Source: Deltaproteobacteria bacterium (GTDB lineage Bacteria > Desulfobacterota > SM23-61). From it: DNA of 6,185 nucleotides. The stretch lies in assembly GCA_026388915.1 (NCBI GenBank), contig JAPLIW010000614.1:1-6185 (forward strand), given 5' to 3'. The notes beneath the pieces are model-generated. The model was not told the origin of the DNA and ran no database searches. It was given only the letters and a program-made list of their open reading frames with translations. Shown piece by piece: positions 1-4,747 of the stretch. Numbering within the stretch: the stretch's first letter is position 1; the number at the start of each line of letters is the position of its first letter. A program made the translations under genes and the position numbers.

Positions 1-77
1 GAGCCTTGATCCTATTCATTTCCGTTTATCAGCCCCAGGGGCTGGTTGGATTCCTTCGCAAGACAGGAAAATCATAG
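1..77 (+). CDS. livM: LivM-type ABC permease, C-terminal end (5' partial)
   Basis: Reading from base 3, an open frame gives ALILFISVYQPQGLVGFLRK followed by TGKS and a TAG stop at 75-77. A final hydrophobic stretch followed by a 'QPxGLVGFLR' tail is characteristic of the C terminus of LivM-family inner-membrane permeases of branched-chain amino acid (HAAT) ABC importers. Only 24 residues are present, so the family call rests on this tail and on position: the stop lies 1 nt before the ATG of the livG-like gene, the usual livH-livM-livG-livF order. The rest of the permease, and presumably livH and a binding protein, lie upstream of the window. Substrate cannot be inferred from this fragment. 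Confidence 0.72.
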   Translation, partial: ALILFISVYQPQGLVGFLRKTGKS

Positions 78-78
78 T

Positions 79-801
79 ATGGAAATTCTCAATGTGAAAA
101 ACCTAACCATGAAATTTGGCAGCCTGGCCGCGGTGGATGACGTCAGTCTTTCCGTGCGCAAAGGAGAGATCATCGGGCTCATCGGGCCCAATGGCGCGGG
201 CAAGACCACTTTTTTTAATTGCCTGACGGGTTATCTCACTCCGCAAAACGGGGCGGTTCAATTCGATGGCCATCCCATAACGGGAATGCGTCCGAACCGG
301 ATCTGCCGGTTTGGTTTAGCCCGGACCTTTCAAATCGTCCAGGTATTCCGGGAAATGGCGACCTGGGAAAACGTCATCGTCGGAGCATTCTGCCGCACGG
401 CGAATTCGGCCGAGGCTTATCGGGAGACGATGGAGATCTTGAAATTCACGGGACTTTACGAAAAGAAAGACTCTTTGGTCGGCAATCTGACCATTGCCGA
501 CCACAAGCGCCTGGAAATTTCCAAGGCATTAGCCACCAAACCGCATCTCCTCATGCTGGATGAAGCCATGGCGGGTCTCAATGCCACGGAAACGATCGAG
601 GCCATCGAGTTGATTAAAAAGATCCGTGACCGCGGCATCACCCTGATCGTGGTCGAGCACGTCATGGAAGTGATCATGTCCATCTCCGAAAAGGTGGTGG
701 TTTTCGACTCCGGCAAGAAAATCGCGGAAGACACTCCGGAAAAGATCGTCAAGAACCCTCGAGTCATCGAGGCTTATCTGGGCGGGCCTTACCATGCTTG
801 A
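79..801 (+). CDS. livG: LivG-type ABC transporter ATP-binding protein
   Basis: Cytoplasmic ATPase subunit of a HAAT-family (branched-chain amino acid type) importer, 240 aa from the ATG at 79. Visible motifs: Walker A GPNGAGKTT at residues 36-44, Q-loop Gln in RTFQIV near residue 85, Walker B LLMLDE at 157-162, switch His in VVEHVM at 194. The signature region reads LTIADHKRLEISKALAT (from about residue 137) instead of the LSYGQQRRLEIARALAT type of classical LivG, and Walker B is followed by AMAGLN rather than PxAGxN. I recall this variant from a branch of LivG relatives, so it need not mean loss of function. The ATG at 79 is preferred over an in-frame TTG at 46: it has AGGA at 65-68, follows the permease stop by 1 nt, and begins at the conserved MEILNVKNL. 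The gene overlaps livF by 8 nt, suggesting translational coupling. Real substrate is unknown; aromatic and other carboxylic acids are also carried by this family. Confidence 0.93.
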   Translation: MEILNVKNLTMKFGSLAAVDDVSLSVRKGEIIGLIGPNGAGKTTFFNCLTGYLTPQNGAVQFDGHPITGMRPNRICRFGLARTFQIVQVFREMATWENVIVGAFCRTANSAEAYRETMEILKFTGLYEKKDSLVGNLTIADHKRLEISKALATKPHLLMLDEAMAGLNATETIEAIELIKKIRDRGITLIVVEHVMEVIMSISEKVVVFDSGKKIAEDTPEKIVKNPRVIEAYLGGPYHA

Positions 802-1498
802 GGTGAAGAAGATCAGCGTAAGCTACTTAGGGGTGCCGGTTATCCGCGAGGTCTCTTTCAAGGTGGAAGAAGGACAGATGGTTTCCATCGTCGGCTCCAA
901 TGGCGCCGGGAAATCGACCCTTTTGAAGACCATTTCCGGGCTCCTTCGCCCCCTGAGCGGGGAAATTATTTTCCTGGGGAAAAGGATCGATACCCTGCCC
1001 CCATATGCTATCACCTCTGCCGGGATTTCCCATATTCCCGAAGGCAGGAAAATATTTGCAAAGCTGTCGGTTTCGGACAACCTGCTGGTAGGGGCGCACA
1101 CCCGGGATTCTAAATCAGAGGTCCAAAAAAGTCTGGAGGAAATCTATACCCTCTTTTCCATTCTCAAGGAAAGAAAAGACCAGCGGGGAGAAACCTTGTC
1201 GGGTGGAGAACAGCAGATGCTGGCCATCGCCCGGGGCCTCATGTCTAAACCCAAGCTCATGATGCTTGATGAACCCTCTTTGGGGCTGATGCCTTCCCTG
1301 TCCGTAAAGGTGATCGAGATTCTCAAGCGGATCAGCTCAAACGGAACCACCATTCTTCTCGTGGAACAAAAGGTAAAGGACGCCCTGGAGCTTGCCGACC
1401 GGGCCTATGTTCTACAGACCGGCTCCATTGTCCAAGAAGGCACGGGAGCGGACCTTCTGAAGAGCGACAGCATTCGCAAAGCCTACCTCGGGATGTAA
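794..1498 (+). CDS. livF: LivF-type ABC transporter ATP-binding protein
   Basis: Second ATPase subunit of the same importer, 234 aa, forming a heterodimer with LivG on the cytoplasmic face of the permeases. Visible: Walker A GSNGAGKST at residues 34-42, the LivF-typical IPEGRKIF at 81-88 in place of a standard Q-loop, a full signature LSGGEQQMLAIARGL from 135, Walker B LMMLDEPSLGL from 155, and LLVEQ at 188-192, where LivF proteins normally carry Gln at the switch-His position. The C terminus (ADRAYVLQTG, ...EGTG..., KAYLG) matches the family throughout and the length is usual. The ATG at 794 lies inside the end of livG with no strong Shine-Dalgarno, consistent with reinitiation. LivF has a canonical signature while its LivG partner does not, so the two composite ATP sites are probably not equivalent (inference). 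Confidence 0.95.
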   Translation: MLEVKKISVSYLGVPVIREVSFKVEEGQMVSIVGSNGAGKSTLLKTISGLLRPLSGEIIFLGKRIDTLPPYAITSAGISHIPEGRKIFAKLSVSDNLLVGAHTRDSKSEVQKSLEEIYTLFSILKERKDQRGETLSGGEQQMLAIARGLMSKPKLMMLDEPSLGLMPSLSVKVIEILKRISSNGTTILLVEQKVKDALELADRAYVLQTGSIVQEGTGADLLKSDSIRKAYLGM

Positions 1499-1521
1499 AG
1501 GAAGTATTTAATGGCTTCCCA

Positions 1522-1528
1522 AAGGAGG
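1522..1528 (+). promoter_or_regulatory. Strong Shine-Dalgarno deciding the VOC gene start
   Basis: AAGGAGG lies 6 nt before the ATG at 1535. It falls inside the extra codons that would be added by the upstream in-frame ATG at 1511, which itself has a weaker AAAGGAAG at 1497-1504. The near-perfect motif and spacing favour 1535 as the main start. Confidence 0.7.
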
Positions 1529-1534
1529 AGGGAA

Positions 1535-2020
1535 ATGATAAAGAGCAATAGAAATAAGAAATCGCCTTTCTCCAATCTTCATCACATTGCGATTGTGGTG
1601 AGAAATATGGATGAGGCGATCAAATTTTACACTTCAATCGGTGTTGGCCCTTTTAGAGACTATCCCCCTTTGAAAGAATATATCAAGCTCGACGTCCCGG
1701 ATGAGGTTGGCTTCCATAACGTAAAAATCAAAGTGGTTCAGATCGGCCCCATCCAGATTCAATTGATCCAGCCGGGCGAAGGGAAAAGTCATTATAAAGA
1801 TTTTTTAGAAAAGAAAGGAGAAGGGGTCTATCACCTCGGTTTTGTGGTGGATGACGTCGACGATTCGGAAGCCGAACTCAAGAAGCTGGGACTTAAGGTT
1901 CTCAGCAGCGGAAGACGGGAAGATGGGAGTGGGTTTTCTTACCTGGATACTGCGGGAAAAGCTGGAGTCGTATTGCTGGTTCGACAGAGTCCCGGCGCAA
2001 AAAAGAAGAAAGACAAGTGA
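1535..2020 (+). CDS. VOC superfamily protein, methylmalonyl-CoA epimerase-like
   Basis: 161 aa from ATG 1535 (169 aa if ATG 1511 is used). Two beta-alpha-beta-beta-beta modules of the vicinal oxygen chelate fold can be followed: LHHIAIVVRNMDEAIKFY (15-32), QIQLIQP (74-80) with FLEKKGEG (90-97), YHLGFVVDDVDDSEAELKKLG (99-119), and GVVLLVRQ (144-151). This layout is closest to methylmalonyl-CoA epimerase, whose metal ligands are His, Gln/Glu, His, Glu. The equivalents here appear to be His in HHIA (16/17), Gln76 and His100, but the last Glu (GVLIEL in epimerases) is Leu148. One ligand therefore seems missing, so an epimerase call is not safe; it may be another lyase or isomerase of the fold, or a binding protein. 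The C terminus is Lys-rich (KKKKDK). It sits 36 nt after livF and is probably cotranscribed, suggesting action on a compound linked to the importer (inference). Confidence 0.85.
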   Translation: MIKSNRNKKSPFSNLHHIAIVVRNMDEAIKFYTSIGVGPFRDYPPLKEYIKLDVPDEVGFHNVKIKVVQIGPIQIQLIQPGEGKSHYKDFLEKKGEGVYHLGFVVDDVDDSEAELKKLGLKVLSSGRREDGSGFSYLDTAGKAGVVLLVRQSPGAKKKKDK

Positions 2021-2054
2021 GAGTCGGATGCGGGAATTCAGCCGCAAAATCATG

Positions 2055-2075
2055 ACCTCCGGCAGAGCCGGAGGT
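2055..2075. repeat. AGA-loop hairpin, REP-like, copy 1
   Basis: ACCTCCGGC (2055-2063) and GCCGGAGGT (2067-2075) are exact reverse complements around a 3-nt AGA loop. It lies 35 nt after the VOC stop codon. There is no T-run after it, so it is not a standard intrinsic terminator, but it could stabilise the 3' end of the liv-VOC mRNA. A near copy with the same CCGGCAGAG core occurs at 2411-2429, which suggests a dispersed repeat family. A smaller hairpin, CCGCT-CAA-AGCGG, follows at 2091-2103 and may belong to the same unit. Confidence 0.7.
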
Positions 2076-2090
2076 ATGAAAAACAGTGAA

Positions 2091-2103
2091 CCGCTCAAAG
2101 CGG
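2091..2103. repeat. Small hairpin downstream of copy 1
   Basis: CCGCT (2091-2095) and AGCGG (2099-2103) pair around a CAA loop. The stem is only 5 bp and could be chance in GC-rich DNA, but its place 15 nt after the larger hairpin fits a two-hairpin repeat unit. Confidence 0.35.
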
Positions 2104-2254
2104 ATTGAAATGGGTACCAGCTAAAGGTGGCCTTGGGTCGGGTGCCAGGCCCAGGGGCAAGGACCTTCTGCGCAAAAACCATGAGGCGGCTTCCATTTCA
2201 TGGACGAGGCGGGCCACCCTTTGAACCTCCGATGAAGGGGTTCTCTCCTTGTAG

Positions 2255-2274
2255 GGGCGACCGGCCGGTCGCCC
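2255..2274. repeat. 20-nt perfect palindrome in the foldback element
   Basis: GGGCGACCGG followed at once by its reverse complement CCGGTCGCCC. It is preceded by TTGTAG. The GTAGGGGCGA...TCGCCC(CTAC) form resembles a palindromic repeat I recall from many bacterial genomes; here the expected right-hand CTAC is absent (the sequence continues GATC), so this copy would be truncated or diverged. Confidence 0.7.
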
Positions 2275-2284
2275 GATCGGCCCG

Positions 2285-2297
2285 CCGCATCTTGCGG
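2285..2297. repeat. Small TCT-loop hairpin inside the foldback element
   Basis: CCGCA (2285-2289) and TGCGG (2293-2297) pair perfectly around TCT. It partly overlaps the inner arm GGCCCGCC, so the two foldings compete. Confidence 0.4.
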
Positions 2298-2410
2298 AAG
2301 TCGGTCGAAGCCTCCAGGAAGAGGGCCAGCCCGGCCGATGCTTTTTGCACAGAAGCTCCTTGCCCCCGGGCCACAACCCAAGCATCCCGGAAATGTCAAA
2401 CTCTGGGAGT

Positions 2411-2429
2411 CCCCCGGCAGAGTCGGGGG
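2411..2429. repeat. AGA-loop hairpin, REP-like, copy 2
   Basis: CCCCCGGC (2411-2418) pairs with GTCGGGGG (2422-2429) through seven Watson-Crick pairs and one G-T wobble, around the same AGA loop as the hairpin at 2055-2075. Both copies read AGA on the + strand, so they are in the same orientation, and both share the CCGGCAGAG core. The two copies flank the foldback element. No T-run follows, which argues against a terminator. Confidence 0.65.
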
Positions 2430-2535
2430 TTTACCTTATGGAAATTAGAAATTGGCTTTATAACTCCTGGGCGAAGCTCCCGGTAAAACAACCCGCTTCC
2501 AAAGTCGCTGGTTCTAAGAAATCGCTATGACAGAA

Positions 2536-2541
2536 AAGGAG
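2536..2541 (+). promoter_or_regulatory. Ribosome binding site of the first AOR gene
   Basis: AAGGAG lies 8 nt before the ATG at 2550. It supports that start, which also gives the typical AOR N terminus MKGYAGKLLRVNLSNG. Confidence 0.75.
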
Positions 2542-2549
2542 ATCGAGCG

Positions 2550-4367
2550 ATGAAAGGGTATGCTGGAAAATTGCTAAGAGTGAACCTTTCTAATGGAGAG
2601 GTTTCGAAAGAGGAGATTTCCGATTCCATGAAGAGAGATTTTTTGGGGGGGCGGGGGTTTGCTGTTAAGCTCTTGTGGGATGAGGTAAGACATGTTGACC
2701 CCCTGTCCGAGAAGAACAAGATCATCTTCGCCACGGGTCCTTTAACCGGGCAGGCGATTCCCAGTTCAGGAAAGATGGTGATTGCCTCGAAGAGCCCGCT
2801 TACGGGAGGGTACGGGGACGGAAATATTGGAACCATGGCCTCCGTACACCTGAAAAAGGCAGGGTATGATGTCTTAGTGGTTGAGGGGAAATCGGAGAAG
2901 CCCTGCTACCTTTTGATTGAGGATGAAAAGGTCAAGATCGTTGGGGCTTCCGATTTGTGGGGCAAGAATACCTTTGAGGCGCAAGACCTCCTGGAGAAGA
3001 AACATGGGAAGAATTCGGGAATCCTTCTCACCGGGCCTGCCGGCGAGAACCTGGTCCGAATTTCAACCGTGATGTCTCAGAAAGGAAGAGCGGGAGGGCG
3101 GCCCGGAATGGGCGCGGTGATGGGGTCCAAGAAACTGAAGGCCGTCGTTATAAAGGGGACCGGGAGTGTCGGCAACTTTGATGATAACAAACTAAAGGAG
3201 ATGGGTAAAAAGGGATATGCAGAGATCAAGGCCAAGGAGAGCTACGACTTCTGGATGAAACAGGGGACCATGCAGGCCTTTGAATGGGCCAATGAAAATG
3301 CGTGCCTTCCCACCTATAACTATAGGGAAGGCGTCTTTGAGTTTTCCAAGGAAATGGACGGCTATGTGGTTGAAAAACTGCATGCAGGGCGTAAGGGTTG
3401 TCCCCTGTGCAACATGCAGTGTGGGCATATTATCAAGGATTCGAGCGGTCAAGAGGCGGAACTCGACTATGAAAACGTGGCCATGCTCGGACCGAACATC
3501 GGCCTGGGGAGTCTGCCCAAGGTGGCGCTGTTGAATCGGATGGCCGATGAATGGGGTTTAGATGCGATTTCCCTGGGGAGCTGTATCGGTTTTCTCATGG
3601 AGGCTTCGGAGAGAGGATTCATAACCGAAAAGATAAAATGGGGGGATTTTGAAGCCGCTCAGAAGCTGACCCTGGAGATTGGAAAGGGAGAGGGGCTTGG
3701 GAAGCTCTTTTCTCACGGCGTCAAGGCGGCCTCTGAGACCATCGGGAAGGGCTCTCAAAAGTGGGCCATGCAGGTGAAGGGACTGGAGATCTCCGCTTAC
3801 AATTGTCAAGCTTGCCCTGGTATGGCCCTCGCCTTTGGGACCTCCCCGATTGGAGGCCACCATAAGGATGCCTGGATCATCTCCTGGGAGATCGCCAATG
3901 ATCGACTCTCCTATAACAAACCAAAAGTTGAGAAGCTTATTGAGTTCCAGAGAATCCGCGGGGGATTCTTTGAATCGGCAACCGTGTGCAGGCTTCCCTG
4001 GGTGGAGGTCAGTTTTGGCATCGATTGGTACCCTGAATACCTTGAAGCGATTACCGGAGAAAAAAAGAGCTGGGAGGATATTTACAGGCTTGGCGACCGG
4101 ATCTATAACTTGATCCGAGCCTTTTGGATAAGGGAGGTCCCTTCATTCGGCCGGAAGTGGGACTATCCCCCCGAACGCTGGTTTGAGGAGCCCCATTCGG
4201 GTGGAAAGATGAAAGGAATTAAGGTCGACAGGGAAAAATATGAGCAGATGCTCTCGTGGTATTATGAACTTCGGGGCTGGGATCAGAATGGAATCCCCTT
4301 GAAAGAAACCTTAGAAAGTCTTGGATTAAAGGGTGTTTCAAAGGAGATCCTGGGGCAAGTTGGCTGA
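2550..4367 (+). CDS. Tungsten-type aldehyde:ferredoxin oxidoreductase (first copy)
   Basis: Complete AOR-family enzyme, 605 aa, the usual family length. The family holds a tungsten bis-pterin and one [4Fe-4S] cluster in the cytoplasm and oxidises aldehydes to acids with ferredoxin, or runs in reverse. Visible: N-terminal pterin-binding domain with FLGGRGFAVKLLWDE (31-45) and FATGPLTGQAIPSSGK (60-75), RPGMGAVMGSKKLKA (184-198), cluster cysteines C284, C287 and C291 (CX2CX3C) with C480 as fourth ligand, matching the spacing of Pyrococcus furiosus AOR as I recall it (288, 291, 295, 494). DEWGLD (333-338) is the first DxxGL(D/C) pterin motif; the second has become ESATVC (475-480). E308 (YENV) and H437/H438 (GGHH) fit the Glu and His near tungsten. 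All key residues but the second Asp are present, so it is probably active. Substrate is unknown. Other AOR-family roles, such as a BamB-like subunit, seem less likely because no Bam partner genes are near. The 3' end overlaps the MoaD gene. Confidence 0.93.
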   Translation: MKGYAGKLLRVNLSNGEVSKEEISDSMKRDFLGGRGFAVKLLWDEVRHVDPLSEKNKIIFATGPLTGQAIPSSGKMVIASKSPLTGGYGDGNIGTMASVHLKKAGYDVLVVEGKSEKPCYLLIEDEKVKIVGASDLWGKNTFEAQDLLEKKHGKNSGILLTGPAGENLVRISTVMSQKGRAGGRPGMGAVMGSKKLKAVVIKGTGSVGNFDDNKLKEMGKKGYAEIKAKESYDFWMKQGTMQAFEWANENACLPTYNYREGVFEFSKEMDGYVVEKLHAGRKGCPLCNMQCGHIIKDSSGQEAELDYENVAMLGPNIGLGSLPKVALLNRMADEWGLDAISLGSCIGFLMEASERGFITEKIKWGDFEAAQKLTLEIGKGEGLGKLFSHGVKAASETIGKGSQKWAMQVKGLEISAYNCQACPGMALAFGTSPIGGHHKDAWIISWEIANDRLSYNKPKVEKLIEFQRIRGGFFESATVCRLPWVEVSFGIDWYPEYLEAITGEKKSWEDIYRLGDRIYNLIRAFWIREVPSFGRKWDYPPERWFEEPHSGGKMKGIKVDREKYEQMLSWYYELRGWDQNGIPLKETLESLGLKGVSKEILGQVG

Positions 4368-4578
4368 GCTCAAGTTTTTCGGCTACCTGGCAGACATCGT
4401 CGGCGCCCGGGCAAAAGAGATGAGTTTGGAGAAGCCCGTAGCGTTGAGGGAGATTTTGCCCCCCTCTTTTCCTGAAACGAATATCATTATCCTCATCAAC
4501 CAGAAAGTGGGTCATCTTGACAGCCTGATTCGCAATGAGGACTGCGTGGCCATCATGCCCATCCTGTCCGGAGGATAA
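4360..4578 (+). CDS. MoaD/ThiS-like sulfur carrier for the AOR cofactor
   Basis: A 72-aa protein if it begins at the TTG at 4360 (MAELKFFGYLADIVGA), or 81 aa from GTG at 4333. The N terminus with FFGYLADIVGA resembles the first strand and helix of MoaD, and the protein ends in ILSGG, the C-terminal Gly-Gly that is adenylated and thiocarboxylated in beta-grasp sulfur carriers. In molybdenum/tungsten cofactor synthesis MoaD gives dithiolene sulfur to the pterin through MoaE. The TTG start places the known fold at residue 1 and overlaps the AOR stop by 8 nt, with GGGGC at 4352-4355 or the more distant AAGGAG at 4341-4346 as possible ribosome sites. Coupling to an AOR gene points to a tungstopterin-dedicated copy (inference). 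No moaE or moeB partner is seen in the window. ThiS is the alternative but fits the context less well. Confidence 0.82.
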   Translation: MAELKFFGYLADIVGARAKEMSLEKPVALREILPPSFPETNIIILINQKVGHLDSLIRNEDCVAIMPILSGG

Positions 4579-4613
4579 ATTCCATAAAGCCTGCCCAAGG
4601 ACGTAAAGACGTT

Positions 4614-4724
4614 TTCACCACAGAGGCCAGAGTTCACAGAGAAGACTTTTTATTCTAATTAAAAAAAGAAGCTGAATTTTTTCATATTTATATATGTCTG
4701 TGTTCTCTGTGCCTCTGTGGTGAA
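4614..4724. repeat. 111-bp inverted-repeat element with TTCACCACAGAGG ends
   Basis: TTCACCACAGAGG at 4614-4626 and CCTCTGTGGTGAA at 4712-4724 are exact 13-bp inverted termini. Inward from them, similarity continues imperfectly (CACAGAGAA on the left, TTCTCTGTG on the right). The core is AT-rich with A and T runs. The motif matches the CTCTGTG(C)CTCTGTGGTGAA repeat that I recall in intergenic DNA of many unrelated bacterial phyla. It occupies most of the gap between the MoaD gene and the second AOR, ends 11 nt before that gene's Shine-Dalgarno, and could form a hairpin in a read-through transcript. No protein is encoded. Confidence 0.75.
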
Positions 4725-4735
4725 TGTTTTTTTTG

Positions 4736-4741
4736 AAGGAG
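4736..4741 (+). promoter_or_regulatory. Ribosome binding site deciding the GTG start of the second AOR
   Basis: AAGGAG is 6 nt before the GTG at 4748. This spacing, together with the AOR N terminus that follows, fixes the start although no ATG is present. Confidence 0.75.
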
Positions 4742-4747
4742 CTCACC

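Larger units (their letters stand above)
2132..2382. mobile_element. Foldback / MITE-like element with long imperfect inverted arms
   Basis: The arm at 2148-2178 (from GGCCCAGGGGCAAGG to CTGCGCAAAAA) and the arm at 2342-2372, read in reverse complement, agree at 28 of 31 positions. Outside them CTTGGGT (2132-2138) pairs exactly with ACCCAAG (2376-2382), with unequal spacers of 9 and 3 nt. Inside, GGCGGGCC (2208-2215) pairs with GGCCCGCC (2279-2286) and encloses a 20-nt perfect palindrome at 2255-2274. The span of about 251 bp could fold back into one long structure. No transposase is encoded, so it would be non-autonomous. I see no clear target site duplication. Calling it mobile is inference; the inverted repeat itself is directly visible. 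Confidence 0.6.
2021..2549. other. 529-bp intergenic region rich in inverted repeats, no credible gene
   Basis: No reading frame here resembles a protein family. The open frames on both strands are rich in Arg, Pro and Gly, arise from GC-rich inverted repeats, and mostly lack a usable ribosome binding site. The region holds a 9-bp perfect hairpin (2055-2075), a small hairpin (2091-2103), a foldback element (2132-2382) with internal palindromes, and a second AGA-loop hairpin (2411-2429). The last 120 bp before the AOR gene show no repeat and presumably hold its promoter, but no convincing -35/-10 pair is seen. Confidence 0.75.

Noticed and set aside
46..78. Upstream TTG extension of the livG-like gene by 11 residues
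   Set aside because: It overlaps the permease end, lacks a Shine-Dalgarno, and LivG proteins start at the segment matching the ATG at 79.
2055..2103. Rho-independent terminator after the VOC gene
   Set aside because: The hairpin is strong but no T-run follows; it fits a dispersed hairpin repeat better.
2095..2399. Two - strand open frames in the same region
   Set aside because: They repeat similar peptides (GARSFCAK and GFCAEG types) only because the DNA is an inverted repeat; no ribosome site or domain is seen.
2431..2464. Possible promoter of the first AOR, with TATAAC at 2459-2464
   Set aside because: The -10-like box is good but no matching -35 lies at normal spacing (TTATGG or TTACCT only), so it is not supported.
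2127..2486. A + strand open frame of 119 codons in the intergenic region
   Set aside because: Composition is Arg/Pro/Gly-rich, there is no family resemblance, and it runs through the inverted arms of the foldback element.
4640..4680. Terminator after the MoaD gene in the A/T-run core
   Set aside because: The T-runs are not preceded by a GC stem, and the symmetry is that of the outer 13-bp repeat.
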